Source of the DNA: a bacterium
GTDB taxonomy: Bacteria > JAGOBX01
DNA length: 64,000 nt
NCBI GenBank assembly: GCA_029551925.1
Contig: JAKPEO010000032.1
Coordinates: forward strand, 27,599 to 91,598
Direction of reading: 5' to 3'
The notes under the pieces were generated by a model, which did no database searches, had not been told where the DNA came from, and saw nothing but the letters and a program-made list of their open reading frames with translations. This document shows, one piece after another, positions 38,301-46,424 of this stretch. The stretch's first letter is position 1; each line of letters starts with the position of its first letter. The position numbers and the translations under genes were made by a program.

Positions 38301-41064
38301 TACTCCGCTGCTGTCGCTTGATAATACTAAACCGTCTATTTCTATTCGGCTGCCGCAAAATGATGCTGTGATTAGTGGCTATCCTGTAAGTATAAATATT
38401 AAAGGCACAGCAGTAGATATTGACGGCCGCGGCGATATACCTGATAGACAAGCGTCTGAAATGTATAGAGTATTGATAAAAGTTGAAGCGGATTATAATT
38501 TTGACGGAGATTATAGTGATTCTACTTGGTATTTGGATTATTTGGCTACTGATGTAGCGAATACTTCTATAAATCAATTAAGTTGGAGTCAATGGCAATT
38601 TCATCTTATTCCGCAGAGCGCTGATACTGCAAATTTAAAAATATCTGTTAAAGCAATAGATAATGCTGGAAATTCCACAGATTATGATAGTCAGTATATT
38701 TATATAAAATATCGTCCGTATTATTCTGATTTTTATCCGCCAGAAGTATCGATGATTAATGTTTCGCCGAATCCATTTTCCCCGAACAGCGATGGCGTCA
38801 AAGATTATATTGAATTAAATTATTCGATAAATGAGCGTGTAGAAACAGCAGTTTTAAATATTTATAATTATAACAATGTTTTAGTTAGAAAAATAACCAG
38901 AACCAATCAGCAGCCTGGCGCAAATCAGATTATTTGGGACGGCAAGGACAATAACGGCAATATTGTATCAGAAGGACAATATAAGTTAGAACTTATACTA
39001 TATGATGCTTCTGAAAATAAAACAACAGAATACTCAAGCGTAGTAGTAGATTATTCGCAGCCGGTAATCTCTAATGTTCGGGTATCGAATAATCCATTTT
39101 CCCCGAACGGCGATGGTATTAAAGATAATACTGTAATTTCATTTGATGTAAGCGGTATCGACGCTTCAATGACTGTCGGCGAAATACGAGCATATAAACC
39201 GAAAAATACTACTGGGGGAATATTGGAATTTATCAGCGGGCCTTATTTAATGATGCAGCCGTCAGAACTTGTATTGATTACGCAAGGAATAATCGCTTAT
39301 GAATTGAGGTTAATATTAAAAGGAAAAGATAGATATGGTAATGAAATGGTGTCAGATGAAATCGTCGTGCCAGTCGGCACAAAATCTAATGTATTAATAA
39401 ATGTGCCGGGTGAGTTTGCCGAAGTTATAGGATTTGGCAATTCTACGCATGGCGCGCAAGCGAGTGAAGAATTTGATTATAGATTTTATTTAGCGACAAA
39501 AGTCGGAAATTCTATTGTTAAAATTTATAAGATGTCTGGCGAAAAGGTTACGGAATTAGCGGTGCAGCCGCCGTTTAAAGGCAATGGCTCGTATTCTGTT
39601 ACTTGGAATGGTTCAGGACAGCCGGATGGTTTATATACTTTTAGAATTTATGTTGAAGACGAAAGCGGTAATGAAGCGTTTAAAGAAGGAATAGTGGAAA
39701 TATTAACAACTTCGTTAGAAATAACAGATGCTACGGTTACGCCGAGCACTATTATGCCGGGCAGCAGTAGTTTACCGAGTCAGGCATTAATATCGTTTAA
39801 AATTACTAAACCTGCATATATTACAGCTAATATTTTAAAAAGATACAGTGTTGATACTGAACCTGTTCAATATTTAATTACTGATACTGCGCTTCAGATG
39901 GCTGGCGTAGTTGAAGTGGCTTGGAACGGCTATGACAAAAATAATATGCGTGTAGAAAATGGCGATTATGTCATAAAAATAAATGCGTATGACCCGAATA
40001 CTAAACGTACAGCAGCGCAGGAATTATATGTGTCAGTGTCATTTATTCCGCAAGTAATATTGAGCGCGCCTGTTTCGTCTGAAACTCCGCGAAAAACTAC
40101 ATTGATTAATATTAGTGGCACTGCGAAAGATAGTCGCGATAGTTATGATATTTCATCATTTCAATTGTTGATTGATGAAGTTTTAGCAAGCGGCAATCGC
40201 ACGCCGCTTGTGCGGCAGACATATACTGCAAATCAATTTAATTATAATAATTCTACCGGCGCTTGGCAGTTTGATTATAATTTGAGTATGCAGGAAAATC
40301 AGAGAAAAACTATTGAAGTGTATGTTCAAACTACTGATATTTACGGCTTGAAACATACTTCAAATAAATCGACAATTGTAATTTCTTTGACTAATGACGC
40401 AAAATTAACGCTTGTTGCAAAAGATGAAGCGGGCAATATAATTTCTTCTAATAATACTGTGCAATTGAAATCATCAAAAATTCCGATATTAACATTTGCA
40501 TTAGATGCCGCATCTGAAAATATTACAAAAATAGATTTGTATTTGAATAATAGTTTATTGCAGACATTTAGCGTATCGAATAATGTAATGCCTGAAATCC
40601 GAGATATAAAAATTAATCCGTCAGTAGATACTAATATTCTATATGCGTATTCTTATAATATTGCTAATATTAAGTCAGCGCAATCTGAACCGTTGGTCGT
40701 TAAAATTATTATTCCAGAAAATGCTGTTGCTGTTGGAATACTTGATGCTGCGGGTAATCCGAAATTAGATAATAAACCTGTATTTAATCCTATTACTGGC
40801 GAAAAGATAGGTATAATTATCGGCGGCAGTGGAACAAGCGGCAGTTCGTCAGCAATAAGATATGCTTCGCTTAATACAGCGCAGAGCGTTAAACTTGAAG
40901 TATTTACTATGACAGGTCAAAAGATATATTCAAAATTAGAAACGCCGGATGTTAACGGCACAGTATATTGGGACGGCAAAAATTATAAAGGCAGAATAGT
41001 TAATCAGGGCTTGTATGTGATTAAAGTATTGGATAAATCTTTTCCAATTTTGATTTCTAAATAA
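32359..41064 (+). CDS. Giant secreted repeat protein with FlgD-like C-terminal domains
   Basis: The 2,901-residue product has an N-terminal signal peptide (KILVLTVLVIFITYKIQA). Residues about 510-1650 hold six degenerate repeats of about 185 residues, each with a hydrophobic strand, a tFTPsDL-PL block, SGvAlw-D, an acidic D-x-D-G/FD-x-x-D loop and a FFvvIRTS signature. Ig-like stretches follow. Near residues 2137 and 2246 are NPFSPNSDGVKD and NPFSPNGDGIKD, marks of FlgD/CHU_C-type Ig domains. The tail (EVFTMTGQKIYS, GLYVIKVLDK) is a sorting-like domain. The acidic loops could bind calcium. It has AGGAG before the start and sits between two PorV-like genes. No enzymatic domain is visible; adhesin or S-layer-like structure is inferred. 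Confidence 0.8.
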   Translation: MKNLKILVLTVLVIFITYKIQAKDFLDYTGAGYNNLSGSENILPGGWIVPLRFTVTPGKTSDGDTATPDQIILYQNVYLTSVTLNFGTGKGKYIQKVIISTSMSRQNEVGSVIIPDNVSGDEIDVPTNGNVNKTTTFYVMLQVADTVPNGTSFFFTLKSAELSGTREAGGGAVTQTLTQSDIGAMSSKVTVKISIKNLTKITSSPNVNYQYPSNNFIVPANSKPHAVFKLYLAQSKTIPTDVDPVSLSNIKIQIIDRYDHDFSLIDATSGDSVPNPNNISAYDLGGYGEDAGYYHTWAVYKDVGTKGNRWDESDIRLTNYKRNKILDFNNNKIEFFDEDDSDPIILVGSGGKVPYYTSDPKTDDAEDNSPDDPENYTYLVCITTGRGWGPGKVGYGDEFQLKVVSLTFGGVSDPDEYSSGMNSVKTVFADSEIIGGTTAPDPANRDDVTQMIYEIIGPVIGVNKYDADTVTRLNAFFGYPLGSPEVGRQDQKFLDFWPHSVIVIDACGGTDPDYNSTDFTKNNVNSNQQLRRIDLEFKGQNFTPSDLRPITSDKNSGIAIYANNPNHTALEQRQTVNIADPPSSTNTLADYLLPLSVDRTQWTKIDDGHYRVSLYLADGTVLPIDNNSDNTRGWDYLVAILLDKEADYSDSFEIIIPQQSIFFTNGAVNATDKIFTTDPGIGGYTYQASVPMIITDLVNRDPYIPRSSDNYPVFGLNMWQKNDVNNSVYLKAMKVYVRSLDGTKWTPNDLLPLNQGGIALWQDNIHNPNNKKGEWDEGDTMFTPLVASWDYYYGDPGYYSTAIATLIFDTISLPLTDELLDGTDGNDFFITVRTSSSISNGDNFQLRFTKSADFIFTDITGTSTIAKYFENAHKNSLLDDIWSFTSDSIVVRTLSNLTLQDLTAVSQRIDAKSEPTAVIGFNISDGIGGVEKLVKVTVQFFDSGVLNNFDVTRDLMPLSMDKTSGVAVYRDNGSITGVFDDNDEFLSMALPEWEGNSVTLNFLQSVDIPDDDLGENSGNDFFVVIRTSDTLRYSTDFRVHIPGRGLKFTRNSSNPEQELTTNLITATVPTILTDISASENDEIAYITALSEPIAVIGMRLIDIKADNTDDTDGGVKLDKILVQFSNLNDSKPFTTADLANLANDSSSGVSVWADADGDGVFDATKDTMISFVSVPYWEGAGPGDSYVLLMDLVDTNIPNSYSGKANGHNFFLVIRTSNNISYNDNFNIIIPANGIKYSIGNALNSITTREIKSKSINTLQIFNEVSTTRYLEPYGDSMAVLSFDVVDAQGATEYLKSFTLVFSRADNNISFKPTALKTLQNGGIKIFRDSKTTNGSTGEFDATDIEVPIWTDAVWTPDETLDNDTYSITIRIKNASNDVSPLPDYLTGSGAGSDYFVVISTSDICNFNDRFTVGIPIEGIEFSTGDRLPRFSSFTSDTIKISVPVIFADLLTDTQNVYITANTGPIGIIGLNVFDLADTTSGGIMLRSMTVKFSDLDASGSPSGFNLNHLATASADSMSGIALYIDNPDTGILGYLDSKDTFIPLSTPPTKLTIYEYKLTPSVPIDIRNDSNGYSNIIVALRTSSQLTDKSTFRYSIESGKIEFIDKDNNIFINSYGFSSKNYVIGDVSVPKTPDIYPPSNSITYKVGDTITIRLTFAADNHEHDYKNLKVYGNFRQWNTSDTTVEAEADGFGAYTLTFVIPDTTVIVEAAVKPCTITIYDPLMNTHTLYWFAGLDNTPPVCFVNATQDDTAYSHLYDSLTNFRYPIYKNGDTVAIYTVWDTTVNRVLGDFSNLDSSYKARQVNFTKISRPYNTQFYTQLLAQVSNPDASNIWIGEYQISSDNIMSDSNNVALKISGFENNDRTDTYWYVQLDNTSPRINAINFEITGVLRNSSSTYVKTGDQISMTIVFNELVDSYFTKVDFAAITGYDTTFATIIQPLERFSLSSLAQFYLQSTKLSDIEDANIRFILKDIAGNTSVIDTPLLSLDNTKPSISIRLPQNDAVISGYPVSINIKGTAVDIDGRGDIPDRQASEMYRVLIKVEADYNFDGDYSDSTWYLDYLATDVANTSINQLSWSQWQFHLIPQSADTANLKISVKAIDNAGNSTDYDSQYIYIKYRPYYSDFYPPEVSMINVSPNPFSPNSDGVKDYIELNYSINERVETAVLNIYNYNNVLVRKITRTNQQPGANQIIWDGKDNNGNIVSEGQYKLELILYDASENKTTEYSSVVVDYSQPVISNVRVSNNPFSPNGDGIKDNTVISFDVSGIDASMTVGEIRAYKPKNTTGGILEFISGPYLMMQPSELVLITQGIIAYELRLILKGKDRYGNEMVSDEIVVPVGTKSNVLINVPGEFAEVIGFGNSTHGAQASEEFDYRFYLATKVGNSIVKIYKMSGEKVTELAVQPPFKGNGSYSVTWNGSGQPDGLYTFRIYVEDESGNEAFKEGIVEILTTSLEITDATVTPSTIMPGSSSLPSQALISFKITKPAYITANILKRYSVDTEPVQYLITDTALQMAGVVEVAWNGYDKNNMRVENGDYVIKINAYDPNTKRTAAQELYVSVSFIPQVILSAPVSSETPRKTTLINISGTAKDSRDSYDISSFQLLIDEVLASGNRTPLVRQTYTANQFNYNNSTGAWQFDYNLSMQENQRKTIEVYVQTTDIYGLKHTSNKSTIVISLTNDAKLTLVAKDEAGNIISSNNTVQLKSSKIPILTFALDAASENITKIDLYLNNSLLQTFSVSNNVMPEIRDIKINPSVDTNILYAYSYNIANIKSAQSEPLVVKIIIPENAVAVGILDAAGNPKLDNKPVFNPITGEKIGIIIGGSGTSGSSSAIRYASLNTAQSVKLEVFTMTGQKIYSKLETPDVNGTVYWDGKNYKGRIVNQGLYVIKVLDKSFPILISK
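33940..37240 (+). repeat. Six ~185-residue internal repeats in the giant surface protein
   Basis: Repeat units begin near nucleotides 33960, 34550, 35140, 35700, 36235 and 36805. Each unit shows, in order, a strand such as VTVQFFD or MTVKFSD, a DL-x-x-L block, SGvAly-D, FD-x-x-D, and DFFVVIRTSD followed by a F-x-x-x-IP strand. The units are strongly diverged from each other at DNA level, so the duplication is old. Confidence 0.75.
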
Positions 41065-41082
41065 TTATTGTAGGTGATGAAA

Positions 41083-42654
41083 ATGAGAAAAGCAGTAATA
41101 TTAAAAAATAAAAAACAATTATTAGTAATTTTTGCCGCATTTTGGCTGGCGATATTATTATTTCAGCCGAAAACGATATACGCTGGAAATGGATTAGACG
41201 GCTCGCCACTATTTCTTTATGGCGCGCGGCCGATTGGTATGGCTAATGCTTTTACTGCCGTAGTAGGCGATTTGAACTCAGTTTTTTTTAATCCCGCTGG
41301 TACTGCTGCTATTGACCGCGCTGTGTTTAATTCTTTTTATAATAATCCTGGACAATTTAGTTGGTATAAGCAATATTTAGTAAGCGTCGGTTTTCCTTAT
41401 AAAGATATGTTCACTCATTCTTTTTCTTATACGGCGAATGATATTGATTTTAATTATTCAAGCATTAGGGAATTAATCGCTCATTGGGATACCTTATATT
41501 ATTTAGATAAATCATTTATTTATACTCTGGGTTTGAAAATTTCGCCGAGTATGTTTTTGGGCTTGAACGCATCATACAATTCAATAACAAGCAATCAAAA
41601 TTTAACAGCGAAGGGCTATGGTTTTGATATTGGATTATTAGGAAAAATCACAGAAGATTTTTCATTAGGCGCAGCGATTAAAAATGTTTATAATCGTTTG
41701 AAATGGTCTAATAATACTAATGAAGATGCTGATATGGAATATAGGATCGGCGCAAAATTTGATATATTCAACAGATTGAATCTTACAAGTGATTTATCTG
41801 CGACAGAATCTGAAAAATTCCGCACTTTGAATTTGGGTATTGAATATATTGTTTGGGAATCAGTAAAAACAAATGCTACAAAAACTCAAAGATATTTTAA
41901 ATCTTCTGATTATTATCCTGAAAATTTGGCGTTTATTGTGCGCGGCGGTATTGAAAAAGATATGTATCTTGATAAAGATACTCGATATTCAGCTGGTATG
42001 AGTATCGGCGTAGGTATGACAAAAGTTGATTATGCTTTGAAATTAGATAAAAATGGAATGTCTAAAAATAATACGCAGCATTATTTTTCGATGGGCATAG
42101 AATTTGGCGATAAACGAAAAACTGATGATGTTAAAGAAGAATCTGTAACAGAGCCACCGCTGCCTAATAATAGAGTAACGTCGGCAGCGTCAGTAAAAGC
42201 GCCGGCTATTAGACAGCGCCGCAATACAGAAATTGCAGTAGTGAATTTTAAAAATTTTTCTAATAATATGCAATTTAACTGGCTTACTACCGGTATTCCA
42301 GATATGATAATACAATCTATCAAACAGCAAAATAATTTTAATATTAAAAATCGTGCAGAAATATCGCAGATGGTAGATATGGTAACAGCGGATGTCTCTA
42401 AAATAGATGCTAATACAGCGTCGCAGATAGGTATTTTGGTTAATGCTGATGTTGTGCTTGTCGGTAGTTTTGAACTTTTGCGCGGGAATATTTTAAAGAT
42501 TAATTATCGGTTATTTGATACGGATATGCGTAGAGAATTGTTAAGCAATTCTAAACAAGGAAATACTCTTGAATTATTTAATTTAATAAATCAAATTAAT
42601 AGCGAAATAAATAATGTTATCTCATCACTTGGACCATATTATACTTTAAAGTAA
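41083..42654 (+). CDS. PorV-like barrel fused to CsgG/TolB-N-like domain
   Basis: The 523-residue product has a signal peptide, then a PorV/PorQ-type start (YGARPIGMANAFTAVVGDLNSVFFNPAG) and beta-barrel strands to about residue 345. A Pro/Ala linker carries on to a C-terminal domain (about 375-520; NTEIAVVNFKNFS, LTTGIPDMIIQSI, ADVVLVGSFE). That domain matches the CsgG/FlgO/TolB N-terminal type alpha/beta fold. Such domains sit in the periplasm and bind partners or the secretion channel. The ATG at 41083 is 6 bases after AGGTG; GTG 41074 and ATG 41077 are alternatives. It closes the surface-protein operon. Confidence 0.8.
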   Translation: MRKAVILKNKKQLLVIFAAFWLAILLFQPKTIYAGNGLDGSPLFLYGARPIGMANAFTAVVGDLNSVFFNPAGTAAIDRAVFNSFYNNPGQFSWYKQYLVSVGFPYKDMFTHSFSYTANDIDFNYSSIRELIAHWDTLYYLDKSFIYTLGLKISPSMFLGLNASYNSITSNQNLTAKGYGFDIGLLGKITEDFSLGAAIKNVYNRLKWSNNTNEDADMEYRIGAKFDIFNRLNLTSDLSATESEKFRTLNLGIEYIVWESVKTNATKTQRYFKSSDYYPENLAFIVRGGIEKDMYLDKDTRYSAGMSIGVGMTKVDYALKLDKNGMSKNNTQHYFSMGIEFGDKRKTDDVKEESVTEPPLPNNRVTSAASVKAPAIRQRRNTEIAVVNFKNFSNNMQFNWLTTGIPDMIIQSIKQQNNFNIKNRAEISQMVDMVTADVSKIDANTASQIGILVNADVVLVGSFELLRGNILKINYRLFDTDMRRELLSNSKQGNTLELFNLINQINSEINNVISSLGPYYTLK

Positions 42655-42668
42655 AATTTCATAATGAA

Positions 42669-42704
42669 TTTTACATATTTAAGATATTTTCTGGATATGT
42701 AAAA
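42669..42704. terminator. 10-bp hairpin after the surface-protein operon
   Basis: TTTTACATAT (42669-42678) and ATATGTAAAA (42695-42704) are perfect inverted repeats with a 16-base loop, directly after the PorV-CsgG-like stop. The stem is weak (AT-rich) and lacks a T-run, so termination is only possible. Confidence 0.35.
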
Positions 42705-42716
42705 TAAGAGGTAGGA

Positions 42717-43803
42717 ATGTCTGAAAAAATCGAATATAGACAAAGAGTTGCCTTTATAAATCGCGAAAAGGAATTAGAATATTTGAATTTATATATAGAA
42801 AAAGAAGCGAGTGAAATATTATTTTTACACGGACCGAAATCGAGAGGTAAGACAACATTATTATACAGATTTTTAGATGATTTAAAGCGCCGCGATAAGA
42901 ACAATGTAAAATTTTTGAATTTGCGCGAAGTGTATTTAGGTAATTATACAGATTTTTTAAAGACATTTTTTGAGATAGATTATAGTTCGAGTAAAAGCGA
43001 TATAAAAAATATCGGCAGTATAGTTTAGGCGTATTCAAATTAGAAGTAGAAGAGATGAAGGGTTTAGAAGCCAAGAAATTAGATCCATTTGTTATAATGA
43101 AAAAAGAATTAAAAAAATTAGTAGAACGCGGTATCAAACCGATAATAATAATAGATGAATTGCAAGCGCTGATGGAAATATATATAAATGGTCAGCGGAC
43201 ATTGCTACAAGAATTATTTAATTTTTTTGTGGCAATGACCAAAGAGAGTCATTTGGCGCATATAATAATATCGTAGTCAGACGGATATTTTATAGATCAG
43301 GTGTATAATGACAGCAAATTAAAAAAAGACAAGTAAATTTTATGAAATAGATTATTTAGAAAAAGCAGATGTTCAGAAATGGTTGAGAAATTTAGAAAAA
43401 TATAGTAAAATAAAAGATTATACATTGACGGAAGAAGAGATAGAAAAGGTATGGGATACAGTCGGCGGCAGTATGTGGGAAATACAATTATTATTAACAG
43501 AATTTTTTGAAGAAGAAGTCGAGCCGGTCTGCGAAGATTACAAAATAAAAACGAAAAATTTGATAACTGATTACATTTATTTAGATGATGATAAGGAATT
43601 AATATTAAAACATTTTAGCAAGAAGAACATATTAAAAATCGAAGATTTAAAAAATGTTGATTTACATAGAAAAAATAAAGGAATTATTAGTAGATATGGT
43701 GCATAACAATATAATATATTATAATCCAGTGACAGCTAAATTTTATCCGCAGGGCAAGTCATACGAATGGGGAATAAAATTATATTTTCAAAAACAAAAA
43801 TAA
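42717..43803 (+). pseudogene. Decayed archaeal-type AAA ATPase (ATPase_2 family)
   Basis: Four fragments in changing frames read as one protein of about 360 residues. The first (42717-43028) has INREKELEYL and Walker A GPKSRGKTTL. The next, in another frame to 43276, has Walker B IIIIDELQAL and ends at an in-frame TAG after HLAHIIIS; after the TAG the reading (SDGYFIDQVYNDSKL) continues the family pattern. The third (about 43341-43706) covers the sensor/C-terminal part, GGSMWEIQLLL. The last, in a further frame to 43803, gives VDMVHNNIIYYNPVTAKF, the usual C-terminus. At least three frameshifts and one stop are needed. A ribosome site remains (GAGGTAGGAATG), so decay may be recent. Confidence 0.85.
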
Positions 43804-43828
43804 AATAAATTATAAGGAGTTAAAAGAA

Positions 43829-44983
43829 ATGAAAAAATATGAATTTGTGGAAAATATTCCAATAGAAACAACACTAAAACATCCGAAGATACGGCGCGCT
43901 CAAGAAGTATGGCCAGATATGATAAAGCATGCGAAAAAGACAATAGATATTTGTCAATTTTATATTTCGAGCCCAAAAGGCGAAGACTTGTATCCGATAT
44001 TTGGAATGATAATTGACGCGGCGCGCAAAGGTATTCGTGTGAGAATGATTAATGACGCAATGTATCACAATAATTATCCGACAAATGTTAATTTTTTTGA
44101 AAATATCGGCAATATGGAAGTGCGTTTTTTAGATGTCACTAAAATGATGGGTGGCGGTGTAATGCACGCAAAATATATAATTATTGATGGCACAGATTGT
44201 TTTGTCGGCAGTCATAATTTTGATTGGAAATCATTGAAGCACAGCCAAAATTTAGGTATTAGAATTATAAATAAACAATTTGCCGATATTTTGACAAAAT
44301 TATTTGAATATGATTGGGAATTATGTAAAACCAATATTCGTCCGCAGTCATTTGCAGAGGAACCTAAATATTTAAAAAAACCGATATTAATAGATGAGAC
44401 TGATAAGGTAAGCGTATTGCCGGTAGTTTCGCCTGCCGCTCTTACGCCCAAGGGTTTTCATACAGAATTAGAAATTGTTATGGATCTAATTGAAAATGCA
44501 AAAGAAGAAATTTTAATTCATATAATGGAATATTCGCCAAACAGTCAATATTCGCCTGGCTTGTATTTACGCGATTACGATGCTGCGATTAGAGAAGCAG
44601 CTGCTTCAAAAAATGTCAAAGTCAGATTATTAGTATCGCATTGGGCATTGAAAAAAGGGTCGCTGCCATATGTTCAAAGTTTGTCTGTTCTTCCTAATAT
44701 CGAAGTGCGTTATATGGATATTCCGACATTAGGCGCTAATTTTGTGCCGTTTTCACGCGTACATCATGTGAAGTATATGGTCGCAGATTACGATAAATCT
44801 TGGATTACCAGCAGTAATTTAGAGCCGGATTATTTTTTGAATTCACGAAATGTAGGCGTCGGTATCTACGGCAAAAAGCCAATCAAAACTTTACGCGAAG
44901 TTTTTGAAATAAATTGGAGTAGCGAATATGCAAGATTAATAACAGCAAAAGATAATTATCCTACTCCGCGTATAGAAGCGTAA
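43829..44983 (+). CDS. Phospholipase D-like protein with two HKD motifs
   Basis: The 384-residue product has two PLD repeats with HKD motifs His113-x-Lys115-x4-Asp120 (HAKYIIID, then GSHNFDW) and His313-x-Lys315-x4-Asp320 (HVKYMVAD, then SSNLEPDY). There is no signal peptide or membrane helix, so it should be cytoplasmic, unlike the giant PLD protein upstream. It is not a standard cardiolipin synthase, which has N-terminal helices. The phosphodiester substrate (lipid or nucleic acid) is unknown. AAGGAG precedes the ATG by nine bases. Confidence 0.85.
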   Translation: MKKYEFVENIPIETTLKHPKIRRAQEVWPDMIKHAKKTIDICQFYISSPKGEDLYPIFGMIIDAARKGIRVRMINDAMYHNNYPTNVNFFENIGNMEVRFLDVTKMMGGGVMHAKYIIIDGTDCFVGSHNFDWKSLKHSQNLGIRIINKQFADILTKLFEYDWELCKTNIRPQSFAEEPKYLKKPILIDETDKVSVLPVVSPAALTPKGFHTELEIVMDLIENAKEEILIHIMEYSPNSQYSPGLYLRDYDAAIREAAASKNVKVRLLVSHWALKKGSLPYVQSLSVLPNIEVRYMDIPTLGANFVPFSRVHHVKYMVADYDKSWITSSNLEPDYFLNSRNVGVGIYGKKPIKTLREVFEINWSSEYARLITAKDNYPTPRIEA

Positions 44984-45033
44984 ATTTTAGTTTAAAAACA
45001 ATTATCTAAAATTTTATTGCGAGATATTTTATT

Positions 45034-46347
45034 ATGAAGATTAAATTTACGCTTTTATTGTTTTTCATTTTTTTGGCTGTTAATAACTGCGCTACGTTAA
45101 AAAAACAAAAATATGTAGCGCAGTCTGAAATTTTAGAAACTGACACTACTATTCAAAAGCCGCCAGTAGAATTACCGGATATTTCTACCGCTATAGAAAC
45201 AACTGCTGTTCAAATAGCGCCGACACCTAAATGGGACCAATATAATTCCTTATTATTTTTTGATATGTCAATGACAACAATTTACGACGATCAATATAAT
45301 GATTCTAATTCTTTGATTTCAGCGATAAATTATAGTTTGCAATATTTGAATAAATTAAATGATAAATCTATTGTTAATTTTGGCGCCGATAGTTTTACGA
45401 TTAATCATTTAAAAGAATCATTAATTGATTTTAAAGAAAAATTATTACTCTATGATTTTACTGAAACTTTTTATGAATATGTGCGCGAAAATTTTTGTTT
45501 TTATAAGAGTAATGCTGATACTGTGTTATTTACTGGTTATTATGAGCCGCTATTATTTGGATCATTTGTAAAAACTGATAAATATCGCTATCCGCTTTAT
45601 CGTGTGCCTGATAATTTTTATAAAATAGAGTTAGCTAAATATCCGTTTTATTCTAAATTTAACGGACTGCCGAAAGTTATACGCGGCAGGATACAAAATA
45701 AAAGTATTTTGCCATTTTATACTCGTGAAGAGATAGATTATAAAAATGCGTTATACGGTAAAGATTTAGAAATTGTCTGGTGCGATAATGATATAGATGT
45801 TTTCTTTTTGCATATTCAGGGCTCCGGTATTGTGCAGATTAGCGATACGCAATTTATTAGAGTAAATTACGCTGACCAAAATGGCCATCAATACAAGCCA
45901 ATTGGAAAATATTTAATTGATAAAGGATTAGTCGCTCGCGAAGATATGTCAATGCAAACATTGAAAAAATATCTTGTTGATCATCCTGAAGAAAAACAAG
46001 AAATATTCTCGTATAATCCGAGTTATGTTTTTTTTAGAATTGTCGATACTGGACCGCTCGGTAATATCGAAGTGCCGTTAACTCCATATCGCAGTATCGC
46101 AACTGATGTGCGCATTTTTCCGAAAGGCGCACTTTGTTTTATAGAAACAGAAAAGCCAATATTTAATAGCGATAATGAAATTATTGGATGGCTGCCTTTT
46201 AAAAGATTTGTAATGAATCAAGATACTGGCGGCGCGATACGTGGACCTGCACGAACTGATTTGTTTACTGGCTTTGGTAAAATAAGCGAACAAACTGCTG
46301 GAATGCTGAAAAATCCTGGAAATTTATGGTTTTTGATAAAAAAATGA
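45034..46347 (+). CDS. mltA: Lytic murein transglycosylase A (MltA)
   Basis: The 437-residue product starts with a lipoprotein-like signal (LLLFFIFLAVNNC, Cys19 the likely lipid site, although NNC is a weak lipobox). The MltA domain includes FTGYYEPLLFGS and FFLHIQGSGIVQI, and the 3D domain at the C-terminus has DTGGAIRGPARTDLFTGFG with the catalytic Asp in ARTDLF. It cleaves peptidoglycan glycan strands to 1,6-anhydro ends in the periplasm. Longer than E. coli MltA by about 70 residues, mostly near the N-terminus. Confidence 0.92.
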   Translation: MKIKFTLLLFFIFLAVNNCATLKKQKYVAQSEILETDTTIQKPPVELPDISTAIETTAVQIAPTPKWDQYNSLLFFDMSMTTIYDDQYNDSNSLISAINYSLQYLNKLNDKSIVNFGADSFTINHLKESLIDFKEKLLLYDFTETFYEYVRENFCFYKSNADTVLFTGYYEPLLFGSFVKTDKYRYPLYRVPDNFYKIELAKYPFYSKFNGLPKVIRGRIQNKSILPFYTREEIDYKNALYGKDLEIVWCDNDIDVFFLHIQGSGIVQISDTQFIRVNYADQNGHQYKPIGKYLIDKGLVAREDMSMQTLKKYLVDHPEEKQEIFSYNPSYVFFRIVDTGPLGNIEVPLTPYRSIATDVRIFPKGALCFIETEKPIFNSDNEIIGWLPFKRFVMNQDTGGAIRGPARTDLFTGFGKISEQTAGMLKNPGNLWFLIKK

Positions 46348-46391
46348 TATTTTTCTTGTCTTAAATTTCAAAAATAAATTTTAATCTTATA

Positions 46392-46400
46392 TGATATAAT
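46392..46400 (+). promoter_or_regulatory. Extended -10 promoter of argS
   Basis: TGATATAAT gives TG-A-TATAAT, an extended -10 (TATAAT at 46395-46400), about 24 bases before the argS TTG. No -35 is seen at the right distance, as expected for extended -10 promoters. Confidence 0.55.
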
Positions 46401-46424
46401 AAAATAAATAAGGAGTGATTCTAA

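Noticed and set aside
33341..38577. Antisense open frames inside the giant repeat protein
   Set aside because: Low-complexity shadows of the sense frame without ribosome sites or recognisable domains.
43274..43276. TAG as a recoded sense codon
   Set aside because: Intact genes across the window terminate normally with the standard code and no other internal TAG was needed.
42717..43803. Programmed frameshifting or stop readthrough in the ATPase
   Set aside because: Three or more shifts and a stop without a repeated slippery motif fit decay better than programming.
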